From positions 1 to 64,000 of the forward strand of contig JBFHKR010000001.1 in assembly GCA_041595255.1 (NCBI GenBank): a stretch of 64,000 bases of DNA. The letters are read 5' to 3'. This stretch comes from PGYR01 sp041595255 (lineage in GTDB: Bacteria; Bacteroidota; Ignavibacteria; Kapaibacteriales; UBA2268). Each line of letters opens with the position of its first letter. The first letter of the stretch is position 1. Below are positions 1-8,060 of the stretch, piece after piece. A program made the position numbers and the translations under genes. A model generated the notes under the pieces. That model was not told where the DNA came from and made no database searches. It saw nothing but the letters and a program-made list of their open reading frames with translations.

Positions 1-566
1 CCAAGCGAAGCACCAAATTTAGAACTACTAGAAGGGATTGAAAACCGTTGTTCATTTCTAATTCTTGTTCCTTCCTCTTTGAAAACACCAGCATCTACAG
101 GTTTTACTATCGTCTCTTTGCTGTGTATTAGATAATCTGAGATAGGGGAGGTATAGAGAATTCCAACTTCAACAGCAAATCTCTGGCTTAGTCTGTAACC
201 ACCTCCTAAAGTCAAATTGATTGTCTCTATATTGTAATCAAAATAATGTTCGAATTCTCCATCAACAGCTTGACCATCTATATTTATAACTTCAGGTTCA
301 TACTCTCTAAAAGTAGTATTTAAATGTATATATGATGCCTTTAAACCTAAGTAGTAATCCCTATCGAAGTAGTAATTATAGTATCCACCCAAGCCATAGT
401 GAAACCCCGTTTGGAATTCTTCTTCACCATAAAAATAAGTTTGACTATCGACAGATTGTAGTTTCGTATATTCGAGATTTGGCCCAGCTATTATATTAAC
501 TCCTGTTTCACTACCAGTTTGGCTGATAGGGAGTAGGAGATATAATATGTTCAAAATGGCAAGCAT
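1..566 (-). CDS. Outer-membrane beta-barrel protein, partial
   Basis: The gene runs off the left edge, so only about 188 N-terminal residues are visible and the C-terminus is missing. An ATG at 566 opens a short hydrophobic leader (MLAILNILYLLLPIS) followed by alternating aromatic and glycine-rich stretches such as GLGGYYNYYFDRDYYLG and LTLGGGYRLSQRFAVEVG, which is the pattern of amphipathic beta strands in small porin-like barrel proteins. It begins 6 bases after the riboflavin synthase stop and is probably the last visible gene of that operon. No specific family is recognised; it resembles generic 'outer membrane beta-barrel' proteins of Bacteroidota. Function unknown. Confidence 0.7.
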   Translation of the reverse strand, partial: MLAILNILYLLLPISQTGSETGVNIIAGPNLEYTKLQSVDSQTYFYGEEEFQTGFHYGLGGYYNYYFDRDYYLGLKASYIHLNTTFREYEPEVINIDGQAVDGEFEHYFDYNIETINLTLGGGYRLSQRFAVEVGILYTSPISDYLIHSKETIVKPVDAGVFKEEGTRIRNEQRFSIPSSSSKFGASL

Positions 567-572
567 TGTCTT

Positions 573-1166
573 TTAATCTTTATACTTGAGCATATTCTCT
601 ACATACTTTCCAATTATATCAAATTCCAAATTTACTCTCGTACCAGGTTGGAAATCTTTAAAAGTAGTATGTTCAAAAGTATGGGGGATAATTGCTACTG
701 TGAATTTATTATCTTGAATTGTAGCTATAGTCAGACTGACACCATTGATAGTAATTGACCCTCTATCTACTAAGTATTTTGATGAGTTTTCTGGGATATC
801 AAAAGTAAAAAGCCAATTCTTTGTTTCTTTGACTACACTATGGACAGTAGTTGTAGTATCTGTGTGACCTTGAACATAATGTCCACCAAATCTATCGCCG
901 GCACTCATAGCTCTTTCTAAATTAACAGACGAACCTATAACCAAATCACCAAGATTCGTTTTTCGCATAGTCTCTTCTACAGCGGTTGCTTTGAATGAAT
1001 TATCTGTGAAAGATTCTACCGTTAAACATACTCCATTAACACATATAGAATCATCTATATCAGCGTCTGCTAATATTTCACTACATTCTATAACTAATTC
1101 GACTGCCTCTCCTGCTTTTTCAATATTAGTTATATTCCCGACTTCTTCAATTAAACCTGTGAACAT
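573..1166 (-). CDS. ribE: Riboflavin synthase, alpha chain
   Basis: It converts two molecules of 6,7-dimethyl-8-ribityllumazine to riboflavin plus the pyrimidinedione in the last step of vitamin B2 synthesis, in the cytosol. The 197-residue length is typical. The N-terminus MFTGLIEEVG is the family signature, and the two homologous lumazine-binding halves are visible: CVNGVCLTV and GGHYVQGHTD in the first, and ITINGVSLTI with the IPHT motif in the second. The ATG at 1166 overlaps the TAA of RNase R by one base, so translation is probably coupled. No other riboflavin gene lies nearby. Some systems call this gene ribC; the identity is secure. Confidence 0.95.
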   Translation of the reverse strand: MFTGLIEEVGNITNIEKAGEAVELVIECSEILADADIDDSICVNGVCLTVESFTDNSFKATAVEETMRKTNLGDLVIGSSVNLERAMSAGDRFGGHYVQGHTDTTTTVHSVVKETKNWLFTFDIPENSSKYLVDRGSITINGVSLTIATIQDNKFTVAIIPHTFEHTTFKDFQPGTRVNLEFDIIGKYVENMLKYKD

Positions 1167-3307
1167 TATAACTTCTCAATAAATTCAAAATCTATTTGTG
1201 ATTTACCAATATTAATTTTTGCGATTTTTACTCTAAGTCTAGTGCCAATCGTAAATTCTGTTTTAGTTCTTTTACCAACGAATTTCAGATTTTTTTCGTC
1301 AAAACGGTAATAATCATTTCCTAAATCTTTAACATGTAGTAAACCTTCTACATTTAACTCGTCTAATATAAGAAATAATCCGAAATTAATAACACCAGTT
1401 ACAGTACCATTGTATTCGTTACCAACTTTGTTACGAACCATTATCACTGCAGCCAGTTTGTTGCTAGCTCTTTCTGCTTCCATAGATTTTCGTTCAGTAA
1501 GTGAGATATGGTCTGAAACTGATTTAGTAAAAGGTTTTAAGTAATCGATTCTAGATTTGGATGCTTTACCCTTTGATTTCATATATTCTTTTAACAATCT
1601 ATGAACAACTAGATCTGCATATCTTCTGATAGGAGATGTAAAGTGGGTATAATCTTCAAATCCTAGTCCAAAGTGACCATAATTCTTTTGAGAATAAATA
1701 GCTTTAGCCATAGACCTAATTAATACCTGATTAATAACAGGGGAGTTCGGAGTATCCTCAAATCTATTTAAAATATTGTTTATATCTTTAGCTCTTACTT
1801 CACTTACTTTTTTGAACTTATTGCCAGTCAAATGACCGATAAACTGAAATGCTTCATTAACAATAGCTCTGTCAGGATCTTCGTGAATTCTATATATAAA
1901 AGGAAGAGTTTCCTTATTACCAGCTTTTTTACTTAACTCTTTTACAAATAATGTAACAGAACGATTCGCTAAAAGCATGAACTCTTCTATCATTTGAGTA
2001 GATTTCGTTGCACTCTTTATATTACTTTTTATTGGTATTCTATCTTCATTTAGCTCAAAACGTAACTCTGAACTAGAGAAATTAATCCCACCATTTTCAA
2101 ATCTCTTATGCCTTAACTTTTGAGAAATTTCAGCTAATGTTTGCATTAGCTCCGAATTCTCGTCCTTGCCACCATTTATTGCGTCTAGAGCTTCTTCATA
2201 GCTATATCTTTTTTTACTATTGATAAGAGTCTCATGTAATTCATAGTGAATTAATTCATAATTACTATCCAATGTCATAAAGACAGAAAAAGCATTTCTA
2301 TCTATGTTCGGCTTGAGTGAGCATATATCGTTCGATAGCACCTCTGGTAGCATAGGCACAACTCTATCAACTAGATATGTACTATTACCCCTTTCTCGTG
2401 CTTCAATGTCTATCTCTGAGTTCTCAGGAACATAAAAGCTTACGTCTGCTATATGCACTCCTAGAACTATATTATTATTTTCATCATATTCTAAAGAGAT
2501 TGCATCATCAAAATCCTTAGCATCAGCTGGATCAACGGTGATGATAAACTTATCTCTTATATCTTTTCGTCCCTTGCTAATTTTAGTTTCACTCGGGTCT
2601 TTTATTTTGTTAGCTTCTTTTTGAACTTTATCAGGAAATACTTCATTTAGTTCATATTCATCTACTATTCTATCGAAAGCCGACCTTAAATCTTCTATAT
2701 TTTCGTTCACTACTTTTACCTTTACTTTTGGTGGCTTTTTCGGATTACTCCAATTTGTTAAGACTCCTTTAGCTTTCTTACCTTCCAACAAACCTAAATC
2801 ATCATGCCATTCTATTAAAAAATCGTATCTATACTTATCAGGATTTGTTTTTAGATAGTACTCACCACCACTAAATTCTACTGTTCCTTCTATCTCATTA
2901 TTCTTTCTTTCTACTATATCAACTACTACACCGTAATTCTTACCTTTCTTTATATCAAGCAATTTGACCAATACTTTATCACCATCTAGAGCAGTATAAC
3001 TATGCTCATTGTCAACATAAAAAATACTGTTTTCTGAATCTATAACTACAACTACAGAATGACCTCTTTTGTAATTATAATATCCTTCGTAGACATCAGT
3101 CGAATTATCAAATAGCTTATATTTTCCTTTGCTATTTTTAGATACAAGTTTATTTTCTGATAGTTCAACTAATATTTCTTCTATGTCGGAAGATTCAATT
3201 CCATTTGACTTAGCGTCTAATTCTTTTAATATTTGACTGATATTTAGAGGTTTCGGGGTATCTGACAATACTAATAATAATTGATCGGTGAGTTGTTCTT
3301 TATTCAT
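1166..3307 (-). CDS. rnr: Ribonuclease R
   Basis: This is a processive 3'-5' exoribonuclease of the RNase II/RNB family that degrades structured RNA and takes part in RNA quality control. Visible parts are an N-terminal winged helix (first ~65 residues), cold-shock-like OB folds, the RNB catalytic domain with the acidic cluster DPADAKDFDDAIS, and a C-terminal S1 domain (GTVTGVINFGLFLILDELNVEG). The frame could extend to a GTG at 3322, but the ATG at 3307 is preferred because it lies just after the upstream stop at 3309 and gives the clean N-terminus MNKEQLTDQ. The gene sits between a GAF/GGDEF-like gene and ribE in one operon. Confidence 0.93.
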   Translation of the reverse strand: MNKEQLTDQLLLVLSDTPKPLNISQILKELDAKSNGIESSDIEEILVELSENKLVSKNSKGKYKLFDNSTDVYEGYYNYKRGHSVVVVIDSENSIFYVDNEHSYTALDGDKVLVKLLDIKKGKNYGVVVDIVERKNNEIEGTVEFSGGEYYLKTNPDKYRYDFLIEWHDDLGLLEGKKAKGVLTNWSNPKKPPKVKVKVVNENIEDLRSAFDRIVDEYELNEVFPDKVQKEANKIKDPSETKISKGRKDIRDKFIITVDPADAKDFDDAISLEYDENNNIVLGVHIADVSFYVPENSEIDIEARERGNSTYLVDRVVPMLPEVLSNDICSLKPNIDRNAFSVFMTLDSNYELIHYELHETLINSKKRYSYEEALDAINGGKDENSELMQTLAEISQKLRHKRFENGGINFSSSELRFELNEDRIPIKSNIKSATKSTQMIEEFMLLANRSVTLFVKELSKKAGNKETLPFIYRIHEDPDRAIVNEAFQFIGHLTGNKFKKVSEVRAKDINNILNRFEDTPNSPVINQVLIRSMAKAIYSQKNYGHFGLGFEDYTHFTSPIRRYADLVVHRLLKEYMKSKGKASKSRIDYLKPFTKSVSDHISLTERKSMEAERASNKLAAVIMVRNKVGNEYNGTVTGVINFGLFLILDELNVEGLLHVKDLGNDYYRFDEKNLKFVGKRTKTEFTIGTRLRVKIAKINIGKSQIDFEFIEKL

Positions 3308-3308
3308 T

Positions 3309-5390
3309 TTAAGAGTAAACACTTACTGTGTTAGTTTTTTCTTTTGATACATTAAGTGCATCATTAACATATTTGATAGAGTTTTTATAAGTTGAATTAC
3401 TATCTAATTCACAAATTCCAACGCTAACTGTTATATTATAACGTTTATCTGCCAAATAAAGTGATTCACTTGCAATCTTATTTCTTATACGTTCAGCCCA
3501 TAGCTTTGCGGACTGCGCCTTTTTACCAGGAAGAATTACAATTAGGTTATTGTCTAATATACCTTTTATATCTAATTTATCTAATGTCGAATCAAGTGAA
3601 TTATTTATAAACTTTAGTATAGTATCGTTTATTCTTTCATCTTGGTCATCTATAGATTTGTATTTATCAAAACATATAGATACAATTGAGCTACAATAAT
3701 CAAATGAAGTAATTCTAGTTATTTCTTTTTCAATTTCTTTTTCAATTGATTTTTCAGTTAATAAGCCACTTTCTGGATCTTTGTCAAAACCAGTTTCAAT
3801 CATTTCTATTAAATGATTGTTTTCAATAATTTTAGATGCCTTACTTACTAGCGCTTTAATAAAGTTTCGTTCGCTTTTATCTAGGTTAGAACCATCTTTA
3901 CCTTCTACTGCGATTGCTCCGTAAGTATCTATCTCTGTGGAAAGTGGGATTATATAAAAGTATCCTGAACTCATATCTTCACCAACATTGATTCTAATTA
4001 AATCACTATCAGGTTCTAATAAATAAATATCTTCTTCTGTATCAACACACTCTGAAAGAATCGAGTTATCATTGTTAAATACGAATCCTTTTTCGAAATC
4101 AGCATTTTCAGTTTTAGCTACAGATTCTATCACATAATTAGTTCGTGAATCATCCAATAATATTGAATAAACATTTCTTGTGTTGAATAAATTATCTAAA
4201 ATACTCACTAATTCATTGTAAATAGAAATATTACTATTAACTTTTACTGTATCTTCTAGTTTATTAAATGCTTTAAGATATTTCGAATCCTGAGCAAGAT
4301 CATATTTATCTGAGTAGCTTCTTATAAGACCAGAAATTAGCTTTGCGAAATGACTTAAAAAATTAACCATTACAGCATCGTATGCATCAGAATGCTTTGA
4401 ATCCGCAGTTAGAACACCAATTACATTTTTATCATAAATTACAGGAATCCCAATAAATGAATTTGTCCCAGAGTTTGAAGTATAATACGGTAATAAGTCA
4501 AGTTCTGCAGCAGGATTGATATCAGTAAGTATCTCAGGTTTCATACTTCTTGCTATCTGACTAACTATATCATTACCTGCCACGAATTTCGATTTTCTGT
4601 TAATTACAGTCTTACTTTCTGTAGCAAATGAGTTTAGTATTATTTCATTTTTATGTTCATTGTAAAAGAAATATGCAGCTGTTCTTGTATTGCTTACAGA
4701 TCTGATTGCCATTAATATTCTATTAATAAAAAACTCAAACTCTTTATCTGGTTGTTCTTTCAAGATAGGCATTTCTTCCAAAAGACCTTGAGTTGGTATA
4801 TTTATTTCGCGTTTTCTAAATCTATTTGGACTATTAAAGTTACTAACCTCTTTAATGTTGGATTTTATAGTTTCGTTCTTCTCTATCTCTCCGATTTCTT
4901 CTTTATTTTCAGATTCAACATTTTCGTCTGTAACTACATTCTGATGAATTGGTGTAGCTTTTTGTTCGATTTCTTTTTCTTTTTTTACAATTCTAAAACC
5001 TTCTTCTTCACCCATAGTATTTTTTAGAGGTTTCTTTGATAATTCTGGAGTGCTATTAATCTCATTTTCAGTTTTAGTTTCTTTTTCTTCAATGTCTCCA
5101 CTATAATTTTCAATAACTTGTCTTACAGCTTCAGGACTTTTCTTTACTGTAATCTTGAAATTAGGGGGAGGGTTTGATTTGAATTTCGTTTCAACAGATG
5201 ATGACATTCTTGTAGTTAGTTTCATCAATAAAACGACAACTCCTAGTATAGAGATACTAACACCTATTAGCTTAATCGCGATTTCAGAAATAAAAAATGA
5301 AATGATTATCCCTATTAATACCATGCTGATAGGCATAATATCACTAGGGATAAATAAAGATTTGAATTCGTTGAATTTGTTATTTGACAT
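3309..5390 (-). CDS. Membrane GAF protein with degenerate GGDEF domain
   Basis: This is a 693-residue signalling protein. Residues ~18-60 form two hydrophobic helices, followed by a ~150-residue charged, low-complexity linker rich in Glu and Lys. Two GAF-like modules follow (about 215-355 and 375-530; GIPVIYDKNVIGVLTADSK and YGAIAVEGKDGS are typical strands). The C-terminal ~150 residues have the GGDEF fold, including ITVSVGICELDS, but the active-site loop reads LDNNLIVILPG where an active diguanylate cyclase has GGDEF. It is therefore expected to be enzymatically dead and may act as a sensor or GTP-binding scaffold. It is the first gene of the operon with rnr and ribE and has a strong promoter upstream. 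Confidence 0.75.
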   Translation of the reverse strand: MSNNKFNEFKSLFIPSDIMPISMVLIGIIISFFISEIAIKLIGVSISILGVVVLLMKLTTRMSSSVETKFKSNPPPNFKITVKKSPEAVRQVIENYSGDIEEKETKTENEINSTPELSKKPLKNTMGEEEGFRIVKKEKEIEQKATPIHQNVVTDENVESENKEEIGEIEKNETIKSNIKEVSNFNSPNRFRKREINIPTQGLLEEMPILKEQPDKEFEFFINRILMAIRSVSNTRTAAYFFYNEHKNEIILNSFATESKTVINRKSKFVAGNDIVSQIARSMKPEILTDINPAAELDLLPYYTSNSGTNSFIGIPVIYDKNVIGVLTADSKHSDAYDAVMVNFLSHFAKLISGLIRSYSDKYDLAQDSKYLKAFNKLEDTVKVNSNISIYNELVSILDNLFNTRNVYSILLDDSRTNYVIESVAKTENADFEKGFVFNNDNSILSECVDTEEDIYLLEPDSDLIRINVGEDMSSGYFYIIPLSTEIDTYGAIAVEGKDGSNLDKSERNFIKALVSKASKIIENNHLIEMIETGFDKDPESGLLTEKSIEKEIEKEITRITSFDYCSSIVSICFDKYKSIDDQDERINDTILKFINNSLDSTLDKLDIKGILDNNLIVILPGKKAQSAKLWAERIRNKIASESLYLADKRYNITVSVGICELDSNSTYKNSIKYVNDALNVSKEKTNTVSVYS

Positions 5391-5428
5391 TGATTATTCT
5401 ATTTAAAACTATATAAATTGAACAATGC

Positions 5429-5460
5429 CAAATATATAAGATTTGTATTACTGTTTCAAA
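5429..5460 (-). promoter_or_regulatory. Bacteroidota-type promoter for the GAF-rnr-ribE operon
   Basis: On the minus strand TTTG (5457-5460) and TATATTTG (5429-5436) are separated by exactly 20 bases, matching the Bacteroidota housekeeping sigma consensus TTTG-N19/20-TAnnTTTG. Transcription would start near 5422, about 30 bases before the ATG at 5390. Confidence 0.65.
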
Positions 5461-5481
5461 TAATACTTGTAAACATATAGT

Positions 5482-6456
5482 CTAATATTGGAATTTTCCT
5501 ATCAAATCCCAAGTGTATGTAGTCTCAACTACTTGATTAAACTTAAGGTTACCAATTTTACCTGTTAAAAGAGCTTTTAGATTAGCTCTTGAATATTTTA
5601 CATTTCCTCCGGTGTGCAAATCTGTATTCATTTCACCAGTTGCTACTGCAGAAGTTATAGTACAATTTCTATCTAAATCTGGTAATATTACGTTTTCTAT
5701 AGGATTTTTTAGTGAAAGACTATCCATTTTAGTAGAAATATGATACTCATTATTAGAGTAACCATTAAACGTGTTCACTAACTCTCCGCTTACAGGAACA
5801 TTGCAGACAAAAAATTGTGATTCACTTTTCCATGAAGTATCTTTAGTAACTTCGAATGGTGGATATATTCCTTTAGGTACATCAAATGAGAATCTTAATC
5901 TTTCATTTGAAAGAGAATAGAGTATTTGACCTCTTTTAATCTCATCGTGTGTTTTGGCATATTGCATTCTTTCATTTTCAAGTTTTTCTCCATCTATTTT
6001 CGCAACATCTCCATACGAAGAATAAAGCATATTAAATGTCTGTCCGTATTGAACATAAGATGTGAAAAAATCCATAAAATTTAATGGCAATTCCATTTCG
6101 TAATCAGTAGAAATATAATATACTTTTTTGTTATCTGAGTTTAGTCTATACTCCACGGAATCAGTTTTTATTTCCACCAATAAAAACCCATTTTCATCTA
6201 TTGGACTTGGAACAAATACATTGTACCAATGTGTGACTGTCTTATCATATTCATTAACTGTACTATCTTCAAAAACTCTTTTTACTTTTGTGTTTTCAGT
6301 AACCCTATAAATATGATAAACTAACTGACTAAGTTTAAAAGAAACATCATATTTTGGTACTTCTTCCACAGATTCACTCCCAGTAACGGTGGCATCTTGA
6401 CTATAAGTAATAGATCCAATTGATAAAAAAAGTATGAATAATGTAATAAGTTTCAT
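5482..6456 (-). CDS. Exported protein of unknown function
   Basis: I do not recognise this 324-residue protein. It starts with a clear type I signal peptide (MKLITLFILFLSIGSITYSQ, cleavage likely after the SQ/DA region), so it is periplasmic or surface-associated. The remainder is polar and beta-rich with no membrane helix: repeated short strand patterns such as VTHWYNVFVPSP and NCTITSAVATGEM suggest a beta-sandwich or half-barrel. It has no cysteine-zinc or catalytic motif that I can see. It stands alone between the operon below it and the ndk terminator above it, so it probably has its own promoter in 6457-6560. No sign of truncation. Confidence 0.7.
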   Translation of the reverse strand: MKLITLFILFLSIGSITYSQDATVTGSESVEEVPKYDVSFKLSQLVYHIYRVTENTKVKRVFEDSTVNEYDKTVTHWYNVFVPSPIDENGFLLVEIKTDSVEYRLNSDNKKVYYISTDYEMELPLNFMDFFTSYVQYGQTFNMLYSSYGDVAKIDGEKLENERMQYAKTHDEIKRGQILYSLSNERLRFSFDVPKGIYPPFEVTKDTSWKSESQFFVCNVPVSGELVNTFNGYSNNEYHISTKMDSLSLKNPIENVILPDLDRNCTITSAVATGEMNTDLHTGGNVKYSRANLKALLTGKIGNLKFNQVVETTYTWDLIGKFQY

Positions 6457-6560
6457 GTTTGAACCAATAATTTTAAGTTGAAATATTTAGTTTGAATACT
6501 TACTTACGGTTTACGTAAAAAAGTATAATTAAGTTTCTATAAAAATAGTAGATGGGGTAT

Positions 6561-6588
6561 AAAAAAAGCCCTCTTAAGCAAAGAGGGC
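6561..6588 (-). terminator. Intrinsic terminator of ndk
   Basis: On the minus strand GCCCTCTT and AAGAGGGC form an 8-bp stem with a 5-base loop, followed by seven U residues. It lies 13 bases after the ndk stop and is a textbook Rho-independent terminator. Confidence 0.88.
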
Positions 6589-6601
6589 AGAACTTCGAAA
6601 A

Positions 6602-7030
6602 TTATTGATTGATATTGACAATATCAGATCTCGAAAAGAAGAAATTAGTTTCAATCGATGCATTTTCGTCAGAATCAGAACCATGTATTGCATTAGCTTC
6701 AATACCAGCACCATACAATTTCCTGATTGTGCCCTCTTCAGCTTCTGCTGGGTTAGTAGCACCAATTAGTTTTCTAAAATCATCTACAGCATTTTCTTTT
6801 TCTAATGCTATAGGAACTACAGGACCACTAGTCATATAGTCTATTAATTCACCATAAAATGGTCTTTCTTTATGAACTTCATAAAAAGCACCTGCTTGTG
6901 CTCTTGTTAATCTGATTAATCTTAAACCATTTATTTTAAATCCAGCTTGAGTTATTTTAGCTACTATTTCACCTATAACATTTTTAGCTACTGCATCTGG
7001 TTTTATGATTGCTATTGTTTTGTTTGACAT
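6602..7030 (-). CDS. ndk: Nucleoside diphosphate kinase
   Basis: It transfers the gamma phosphate between nucleoside triphosphates and diphosphates through a phosphohistidine. The protein has 142 residues, normal for bacterial Ndk. The signature NAIHGSDS places the catalytic histidine at residue 116; IAIIKPDAVAKN at the N-terminus and HKERPFYGELIDYMTSGPVV in the middle are the other family blocks. It lies 42 bases downstream of sucD on the same strand and is followed by a strong terminator, so the two may form a small operon, as in other FCB-group genomes where both act on nucleotide pools. The start at 7030 is the only plausible one. Confidence 0.97.
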   Translation of the reverse strand: MSNKTIAIIKPDAVAKNVIGEIVAKITQAGFKINGLRLIRLTRAQAGAFYEVHKERPFYGELIDYMTSGPVVPIALEKENAVDDFRKLIGATNPAEAEEGTIRKLYGAGIEANAIHGSDSDENASIETNFFFSRSDIVNINQ

Positions 7031-7072
7031 TATTTGCCTTTTCTAATTAATAAAACACTAAATATATAAAAA

Positions 7073-7972
7073 TTATAATCCTAAAGCTTTTTTAGCAGTT
7101 GTTCCAAGAGTACCTGGTGTATCTACAACAAAAATACCTGCATCTTTCATAGCAGCTATTTTATCTTCTGCAGAGCCCTTACCACCAGCAACTATAGCAC
7201 CAGCATGTCCCATTCTTCTACCTGGGGGAGCTGTTCTACCTGCTATAAATCCTACTACTGGTTTTTTAACAAATTCTTTGATATAAGCAGCTGCTTCTTC
7301 TTCAGCATTTCCTCCGATTTCACCAATCATAACTATACACTCTGTTTCAGGGTCTTCATTGAATAATTTGATTGCATCTATAAACTGAGTCCCAATGATT
7401 GGATCCCCACCGATACCGATACATGTTGATTGTCCAAGTCCTTCATCAGTTAATTGTTTTACAGCTTCGTAAGTTAGAGTACCACTTCTAGAAACTAAAC
7501 CAACTTTACCTCTTGAATGTATAAATCCAGGCATGATACCAATTTTAGCTTCACCAGGAGTAATAACTCCAGGACAGTTTGGTCCAATCAATCTTGAATC
7601 AGAATTCAATAATGCAGCTTTAACTGTTATCATATCTTTTACAGGAATACCTTCTGTGATACATATAATCAAAGGTATACCAGCTTCGATAGCTTCCAGT
7701 ATTGCATCTGCAGCAAATGGAGGAGGTACAAAAATTACAGATGCGTTTGCACCAGTTTTTTCGACCGCTTCTTTTGCTGTATTAAATACGGCTACTTCTT
7801 TTTCAAATTTATTTATTTCATTACCTTTGTAACTAGTCCCACCCTTACCTGGTGTAACCCCTGCTACTACGTTAGTACCGTATTCTATCATCTGCATAGT
7901 ATGGAAAGTACCTTCAGTTCCAGTTATACCTTGTACCAATAATTTTGTGTCTTTGTTTACTAAAACGCTCAT
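7073..7972 (-). CDS. sucD: Succinyl-CoA ligase (ADP/GDP-forming), alpha subunit
   Basis: It is the alpha subunit of the TCA-cycle enzyme that interconverts succinyl-CoA and succinate with substrate-level phosphorylation. It has 299 residues. The CoA-binding Rossmann region (LVQGITGTEG, TPGKGG) and the phosphohistidine loop GHAGAIVAGGKGSAEDK (His about 256) are intact. The beta subunit (sucC) is not adjacent and does not occur in this window, although the two genes are often neighbours elsewhere. The ATG at 7972 faces the divergent kinase gene at 8061. Confidence 0.95.
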   Translation of the reverse strand: MSVLVNKDTKLLVQGITGTEGTFHTMQMIEYGTNVVAGVTPGKGGTSYKGNEINKFEKEVAVFNTAKEAVEKTGANASVIFVPPPFAADAILEAIEAGIPLIICITEGIPVKDMITVKAALLNSDSRLIGPNCPGVITPGEAKIGIMPGFIHSRGKVGLVSRSGTLTYEAVKQLTDEGLGQSTCIGIGGDPIIGTQFIDAIKLFNEDPETECIVMIGEIGGNAEEEAAAYIKEFVKKPVVGFIAGRTAPPGRRMGHAGAIVAGGKGSAEDKIAAMKDAGIFVVDTPGTLGTTAKKALGL

Positions 7973-8013
7973 ATATATTATATTGTTAATTATTATTTTA
8001 CTATTTCAATTTT

Positions 8014-8021
8014 CAAAGTTA
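8014..8021 (-). promoter_or_regulatory. Possible -7 element for sucD
   Basis: The minus strand carries TAACTTTG, a match to TAnnTTTG, 42 bases upstream of the sucD ATG. No TTTG lies at the expected distance upstream, so support is partial. Confidence 0.3.
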
Positions 8022-8060
8022 AAGAAAAATATCAAGATTTCACTATTCTAATTATCCAAC

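Noticed and set aside
4752..5027. A 91-residue plus-strand frame rich in Phe and Tyr
   Set aside because: It mirrors the Glu/Lys-rich linker of the GAF protein (Glu/Lys codons reversed give Phe/Leu), so it is an artefact.
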